DNA of 64,000 bases from NCBI GenBank assembly GCA_014529385.2, contig CM043962.1:124974470-125038469 (forward strand), given 5' to 3'. Origin of the DNA: Adiantum capillus-veneris. Taxonomy: Eukaryota; Streptophyta; Polypodiopsida; Polypodiales; Pteridaceae. A program made the translations under genes and the position numbers. Shown here piece after piece: positions 58,291 through 64,000 of the stretch; positions within the stretch are counted from its first letter, which is position 1; every line of letters begins with the position of its first letter. The notes under the pieces are model-generated. The model did not search any database, was not told where the DNA came from, and worked only from the letters and a program-made list of their open reading frames with translations.

Positions 58291-61200
58291 TTATGGATTG
58301 AAGTAGTCTTCGGGTTGACTATTGGCAAGGTGGTCTTTAAGCGCATTGAGTGATTTATGGTATCTGATCTTTCTCTCTTTATCTGGCACTTGCAAGAACT
58401 GCATGGTGAATTTGTTCTTCAACTCCACCGCTGAGTTGCCTACAAAACTTGATGTGAGGTTGCTAATCACTAGCCCAAATATTTTCAATAGCCAAGCGAA
58501 GAACCCTATATAGAATGCTTCCTCGAACGCCAGCATATTGTGAGAAGGTAAAAACATGCATTTGTCACAAAAGCCATGGAGGACTTCTTTGGAAGGTTGA
58601 CCACTAAGGTCGTAGCATAACCTTTATTACCCTTGAGAAAACACCCAAAGGGCGCCTGCTTGCTCTGGCTCATGGAATACTTCGATGCGGGTGAGAAGCA
58701 TTCGGTAGATTTTGTATAACATTGCACATGATAAATCTGGTAGACTTCTGAAGAAGGACACATTGCACCCATTAGGGTTTTCACCATGTACTCTTCCATC
58801 GGCTGTCTATTTGTTGGAGTAGGCTATCTGGGGTAATTCATCCAAGTTGGCCGCTTCTTTACTGGTGCCTCATGTACTTGCCAAGTCCTTACTCTTGGTA
58901 CCACATAGAAATTAGGATCCTTCTGTAGGGCTATAGGTGCTCCTGTGAATCAAATCAAGTAGCTTGAATTCTTGTTCAACCAGCTCAACCTCCACTTTGG
59001 GTGGTCTTGATCTGCACCCTCGACTTGCATGTCAGTGTAAAGCCTTTCTTTCACTTGTAATAGCTCCACTTTAATGAGAGGATAGGGCAGAGATTGTCGG
59101 TGCCATTGTGTAATGATTTGATTGGGAGTGAGTTTTGTAACATTGACGAAGTGAAGAACTCTCAGCTCCCAATCCATTGCTACTTTCCATTGCTCATCTA
59201 GCTCTTGTGTAATTTTTTCTTTCAGTGCATCTTCTTCAGCCTTTGAGAGCTAGACCATTGGCACTGTGTCTGATTCAGTTATGTGTATTTGAAACTCTTT
59301 CACGCCACTTAGCTCTTCGGCTGGCTTCATCTCCATCTCAATGAAAGTAAATGAGGGTATCTCTATCTGTGGTTGTTCGAAAGTGCATGTCTCCTCCTGG
59401 GTTTTTGGTCGTCCCTCTCCCAATAGCTGGTTGGCTCTTTTAAGTTCATCTATTTCTTTTAGCTGCTCGTCTTCTCTTTGGACCGGCATCAAAGCCAGGT
59501 CTCTGCGCTAAGACTGCTCCAATTTAAGCTCCAACTCAAGGTCTTTATTCCTCTTCTCTAATGACTTGTAGACCTCGTATGTGCCATTGATCGAGGCCAC
59601 TGCAGCATTTTCTATGATTTACCACAGAAAAAATGCCTTATCATTTATTCTTTGTTCTGAGTATTGTAGGGAGTCATTGGCGACATCTAACTGAACCTGA
59701 ATCTTTTGAACTGACAAGTTCATGGTTAGAAGTTTGTTTGTGACTTCTGCCAGTTGTTCATCTTTTCCCTTGCATGCATCTGACAATTTTGTAAGCAAAT
59801 CACCAAGCTCCTCCCTTTCTTTGTGTTGTTTATCTCTTGCGAGCTGATGTTGTTCAGCTTCCGCTTTCAACTCCTGCACTTGCCTTTGTAAATCACTGAT
59901 GACGTTGAATCGGTCGCCTAACTCCCCTTGGAGTGCGTATCACCATCTCTAATTTTTCAGCCCTTGTGCTATGATTTAGTGCTGCTGAGCGAAGTCGTTC
60001 AATCATGTTCTGCATTTGCTTATCATACTCATTAACTTGCAAGATGACCTCATTGTTTGAGTGCCAGTCTTCATTTCATGCCAATTGACTTGATGTTTCT
60101 GCAGCTTCTTGTGTGTCCTTGGTGGTGTCATGGTGGTTGTTTGTTGCTGCCCTTGTGGCTATGGCAAATCTTTTGCCATTTGGTCATCCTGAGGCTTCGT
60201 GGATGCCACAACCTTCTCTTGTTGTGTTGAGGTAGATGGTGTTTACTCGGCCTTTTATTCTTTGGGTTGCTCAAACTTTTTGTTGTCCTCTGATGGTGCA
60301 GGTTTGGTTGTCCTTTCAGGCTCTTCATCGTTCTCTTTTTGCTGCTCTTCTGTAGACTCAGCTGCCTTACTTTGTTCAGGCTCTACCTACTTGGTGGGTT
60401 CAGGTTCTTTGGCTTCCTTTGCTGGTGAAGGTGGTGGGATCCGTATGGGGTGATCATGTTGTTCAGAAACCGGTGAAGAAGGGCTAGGAGACACATCGCC
60501 CTGATGGTGTTGTGATGCTCCTTCTTCGGTTGCTTCCTCTACTTGCTTTTGTTGTTCTTCCACCTCTTTCCCTTTTCTTGCCACTTCTTGGGCTTCCCTC
60601 ATCTTTAAGGCTTCTACTTCTTGATACCTCTTTTCCAGGGCTTCCGCGGGATCATTAGCTTGCTTCCTGGTATGATTCTTGGTTCTTGGTCCTTTAAGAT
60701 CAATGGACACCCACTTTGCCGGGTCTTTACCTTGTGCTTGGTGGCTGCATTCGTAAGAGTGCTTCTCTCTTTCAAATCTGGCTTGCTTTTGCACATGTTC
60801 CTCATGGTGTGCTGCCACGCCTTTTCTCTTCATTTCTTCAATTCAACCTCTCCTTTTCTCATTATCCGAGCTTCACTGCTCTGCCAATCTCACGAGCTTT
60901 CAACAGACTCTTCATCAGACTTGTAGGATCTCTTGGCAGATCTCGTAGCTCAAGGAGAAGATTGTGCTGACACTATCCAAGTGTTCTGATCTAGGACAGG
61001 CGGCAAGTTGTCGGTCATGCCGATGGCATGGTAAGAAATCCTTGTCAAAACCTCTAGGTCTCCAAGGTATATGATTTTCCCTTCTTTCTTTGTCCCCTTC
61101 AATGTGGACAAAACATATTGTGCATGGTCCATTGGTTGCGTGGAGGTTGATTTGAGAACTTGTGTAAAGGTTATGGAAATCACATAATTTGGTGTCGTAA

Positions 61201-61352
61201 ACCTCAGCGGTCTTTTTTGCAAGGAAGTGAAAGTACTGGTGGTACAACCTTGCGGGCTCTTCCATATGTTTGTGAATGAGGTCGGCAAATGTAGCCACGG
61301 CAGTTTCCTTGGTGAAAGCTCTGGCCGTTGTGAACCGCATGAAGACACACAC
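58291..61352 (-). pseudogene. Long minus-strand ORF before 3' LTR, coiled coil and C-terminal hydrophobic segment
   Basis: Six successive open stretches (61352-60915, 60833-60387, 59879-59619, 59492-59250, 59177-58950, 58799-58506) lie in one frame, separated only by in-frame stops. After a frameshift near 58,550 the frame ends at 58291. Together they make roughly 1,000 codons. The N-terminus (TARAFTKETAVATFADLIHK) is unrecognised. Residues near 60,500-60,800 are Glu/Gln-rich and charged, a Pro/Ser/Glu/Thr segment follows, and 59619-59879 has coiled-coil composition. Near the C-terminus FYIGFFAWLLKIFGLVIS looks like a membrane segment. The ORF follows pol on the same strand and directly precedes the polypurine tract, an env-like position. 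It could also be the sole ORF of a non-autonomous element. No named domain recognised. Confidence 0.6.
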
Positions 61353-62585
61353 AGCGCCTCTTTAACAACCCGACACACACTCTTGGGAATATACACACAC
61401 ACACACACACTATGGGGCACCACTCGGCTTACACAACCAGCCTGGCCGAGACAGGAAACACACAGACGGAGTGAGAAGAGAGAGATTTCCCACTTGCCCA
61501 CTGAACACTCACACATACACACTCACACACACACTCTCAATTCAGCTCAAAGGAGGAAAATTGCTATTTTTTAGACTCAATGAAGCTCAGCCCAACACCA
61601 ATGGGGCAAATAGTTTACACAGTATTGAGGAAATACACCAGATACAACCACAAAGTTAAGCAGAGGCTTCACTCACCGGAGAAAATTACACAGAAAAATA
61701 GCAGAAAATTTGTGAGGAATTTGGAAAAATGGATAGCGCCATTGCGTCCAGAACGCCCAAAAACCCCAGTCTACAATGTCAAAGTGCTCAAATCCGATCT
61801 CGGATGAGCAGTTTACGGCCAAAACAGGCTCCAAAAACAGCAAAAACACACTTTCGGCTGTTCCTCCTCTCTTCTCCACATTTTTTCTGGTCTTCTCTCT
61901 CTTTTTTCAGTTCCCACACTTAGCTTTATTAGTTGGGCACCCTTGGCCTTTTAGATGACCTCAAACGGACCCCGAACAGGCCAAAAACTGACCTCGCAGT
62001 GCATAGTTGTCACCTTTTTGCATCATCCGCACACCTGGCACTCATTTCTTTTCAATAATGCATCTCGTAACCACGTGAAGTGGCCCCAAAAAGTGGTCCT
62101 AATGATGAAATTTCTGCATAACTCTCACAAGAAAACACCCACGTTGTGTCCGTCCTCATCCGCGTGCAAATATTGACCCCTTTCACCCTCCTAACACTAC
62201 TAGATGCCATCTGACGCACCTGCTTACCTCATGTTGTCGGCCCGCGGATAGCTTCCTCGAGAAGTTTTACGCACTACCAACTCCTCCTTATTGTAGAAAA
62301 AACACACTGGTACCGGTAATAGTTAAAATCGATGCACTATGTATACCCTATCCTACCTGTACACATGTGGGCCCCACGTAACCACCTGGCTCTGAAAAAT
62401 GGGCAATTCTTTATTTCATGCACCATGCATGTGTATGTAAATATGCGCAATCGCTTGCTCCAAAAAACTCCTGACATAATTTGCTCATCCCCTAGACTGC
62501 TAGATCATTCATGATCAGCAACAGCATAAAGCGATATGAGACTCGCCGCATCACAAGTCTCCTCATCCCTCACCAACATTACTTC
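61353..62585 (-). other. Non-coding spacer between integrase and the long ORF
   Basis: A (CA)9 tract at 61393-61410 and CA-rich DNA around 61500-61540 are present. On the minus strand the sequence after integrase passes a purine-rich 'ggtgagggatgaggagac' near 62,565. Near 61,600 it reads a possible LTR end plus primer-site-like TGGTGTTGGGCTGAG. If real, this 1.2 kb would contain an LTR and two elements would be present. It does not visibly match the LTR at 58251 and below. No gene is present; small plus-strand ORFs are not supported. Confidence 0.45.
61393..61410. repeat. (CA)9 microsatellite
   Basis: Nine CA repeats, with further CA-rich DNA at 61,500-61,540. Confidence 0.9.
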
Positions 62586-63548
62586 CTACACAAACAGCTC
62601 ATCCTGCTCCACCATCATCAATCTAGCATGATACAATTTAAGACGCAATCCATTTACCCTTGACTTATGTAAAATCCCATCCAGGTTAGCCAACTGATAT
62701 GTACCATTCGGAAAACACTCCACTACCTTGAAAGGGCCTTCCCACTTAATTTGAAAATTCTTTTGGAAGGTGTTGTCCAGCTTACTATTGTAGCGCAAAA
62801 CCAAGTCATGCTTCTTGATACCCTTACTTTTGACCTTTTAATTTATCTTTGCCAAAGCCCTATCTTGCATCTGCCCATAATGTTCCAATGCACTCATCCT
62901 ATCCAGCTGAACCTCTTGTAGCTGTAAGAGCCTCTCTTGGAATGCATCACTGGGAGGCCCAAGCAACTTCTCTAACATCTTGACCGCAGGCAACTCTACC
63001 TCTACAGGCAATAGTGCTTCCTTTCCATACACCAAATGAAATGGAGTGAACCCTGTACATGTCTTCACCGAAGTACGGTAAGCCCATAATGCACTAGGCA
63101 ATTCCAAATCCCAATTCTTTCCTTGGTGCTCTGTCACTTTCAAAAGAATCTGTACCAACTCACCATTGAATCTTTCATTTAAGCCATTACACAACGGGTA
63201 ATAAGGAGTGGTATGCTGGTGCCTAATCTTCATCTTTGCGCATAAAAAATCTAGCAGTTTAGCTCTAAATCCTGGCCCCTTATCTGAAAGAAGCTCCAGT
63301 GGCACCCCAAACTTGCAACATATTTCATCATACACAAATTTTTCCACATCCTTTGCAGTGATCTGTTTTACTGCTATAGCCTCTGCCCATCTAGAGAGAT
63401 AGTCCACTGCAGTCAAAATATAGCTTTTGCCCCTGCTTGTGATAGGTAACAGGCCTATTGCTTCAATCCCCCACTTTTCAAACACATCAAACACGATAAT
63501 GGTTTTTGTAGCTCCGGCTTCAACACTCTCTTCCCAAATGCTTGACAC
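62586..63548 (-). pseudogene. Ty3/gypsy integrase core and C-terminus
   Basis: The minus-strand frame reads FEKWGIEAIGLLPITSRGKS, then ILTAVDYLSRWAEAIAVKQI (first Asp), then LELLSDKGPGFRAKLLDFL (second Asp), then TPYYPLCNGLNERFNGELVQ (Glu), then LPSALWAYRTSVKTCTGFTP and FHLVYGKEALLPVEVELPA. All three catalytic residues are present. A single TAA stop after DRALAKIN (62838) interrupts an otherwise continuous frame that goes on to LVLRYNSKLDN, FQIKWEGPFKVVECFPNGTY and ends at 62586, the C-terminal 'W.GPf.V' module. No chromodomain. With one stop and one frameshift in about 1.4 kb, it is one of the youngest-looking elements here. Confidence 0.9.
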
Positions 63549-64000
63549 CTATTGCAAGACCTACACCAATGATGAACATCCTTGTGCAAACTAGGCCATA
63601 CATACCCCTCTTGCAAGATCTTATGCAAGGTGATCTTTAGAGAGAAATGGCCGCCACATGCACCTTCATGATTCTCTTCCAACACTCTGTAAAGCTCCTC
63701 CCGCCAAGGTACACGTCTCAACACGAGATCATCCCCTTTCATGTACAAGACATCACCGATCAATTTGTACGTGGATTCTCTACGCACAAAACCATACTTC
63801 TTAGACTTCTGAATCTCCTTTGGAATGATTCCTGTTAGCAACAACTCCTCTTCTTGAGCCAAACTTTCCCGGCCATGATAAAGAGGTAAAGTGGTCCTCA
63901 ACACAAATAGCTCCCCAATCATGCTTTGAGCTACTTCATGTGCCTCTCCATTTAGAGCACGTTCAATGTGTCTAATGCTCCATGCTTCGAACTTTTTTAA
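63455..64000 (-). pseudogene. Gypsy RNase H end and integrase zinc finger, runs off window
   Basis: From the right edge the minus strand reads FEAWSIRHIERALNGEAHEV, the 'iRHIpr..N..AD.La' end of RNase H. A linker follows, then REELYRVLEENHEGACGGHF and about 30 residues later CRSCNRCQAFGK, the HHCC finger of integrase. The frame shifts at about 63,500 into the integrase core frame. The start and the rest of pol lie beyond 64000. Confidence 0.85.

Larger units (their letters stand above)
39228..58357. repeat. 19,130-bp tandem segmental duplication, copy 2
   Basis: Second, adjacent copy of 20098-39227 in the same orientation. It begins inside the GTGCGA repeat and ends inside the minus-strand ORF at 58357, where the native sequence continues. 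All gene relics and arrays of copy 1 are present at +19,130. Confidence 0.97.

Noticed and set aside
60950-61522. 190-codon minus-strand ORF with Cys/Val-rich start
   Set aside because: Its start is the CA/TG microsatellite, and it overlaps in another frame the 61352-60915 stretch, which shares one frame with the rest of the long ORF.

Overview
This is an AT-rich stretch of nuclear DNA from a land plant. It is almost entirely decayed transposable elements, satellite-like arrays and broken gene copies, and I see no intact housekeeping gene. The plant assignment rests on several Ty3/gypsy pol relics (one a chromodomain-bearing chromovirus), a Ty1/copia reverse transcriptase relic, an LTR with an initiator-Met-type primer site, an Hsp70 pseudogene, and a two-domain gene relic of a type I associate with seed-free plants. 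I cannot name the species.

Layout. 1-2.2 kb: three short tandem-repeat tracts. 3.2-3.6 kb: an Hsp70 pseudogene fragment duplicated in tandem on the minus strand. 4.6-4.8 kb: a 173-bp LTR next to a primer-binding site. 7.5-8.0 kb and 9.4-10.3 kb: fragments of two old gypsy elements. 12.4-17.77 kb: a nearly full-length minus-strand gypsy element (gag-protease, RT, RNase H, integrase, PPT), interrupted inside RNase H by a 288-bp Harbinger/Tourist-like MITE. 17.77-19.2 kb: a 5'-truncated chromovirus on the plus strand, butted against the gag end of that gypsy element.

The main feature is a head-to-tail duplication of 19,130 bp: copy 1 at 20098-39227 and copy 2 at 39228-58357. I found only seven base differences and no indels between the copies. 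Each copy holds, in order: an LTR-like end with a primer-binding site; a ~670-codon uncharacterised ORF with an acidic middle, broken by two stops and two frameshifts; a satellite-like array of ~140/180-bp units that begins inside the 3' end of that ORF; a second array sharing the same core motif; a nested 1,161-bp tandem duplication; a broken gene resembling the DUF7869 family with its centre deleted; a six-period 160-bp array; a protein-kinase-like pseudogene; a copia RT relic; and a minus-strand 3' LTR with polypurine tract. The distal breakpoint lies in the C-terminal end of a long minus-strand ORF, whose remainder continues from 58.36 to 61.35 kb.

58.3-64 kb, minus strand: an RNase H/integrase segment runs in from the right edge. 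It is followed by 1.2 kb of leader- or LTR-like DNA, then a ~1,000-codon ORF with a coiled coil and a C-terminal hydrophobic segment, and then directly by the polypurine tract and 3' LTR. This may be one gypsy element with an extra ORF after pol, or two adjacent elements.

The parts do not form a working pathway. They record a sequence of events: retroelement insertions, MITE insertion, decay by stops that mostly look like C-to-T changes, local array expansion, the 1.16-kb duplication, and last the 19-kb duplication (or an assembly artefact that mimics one).
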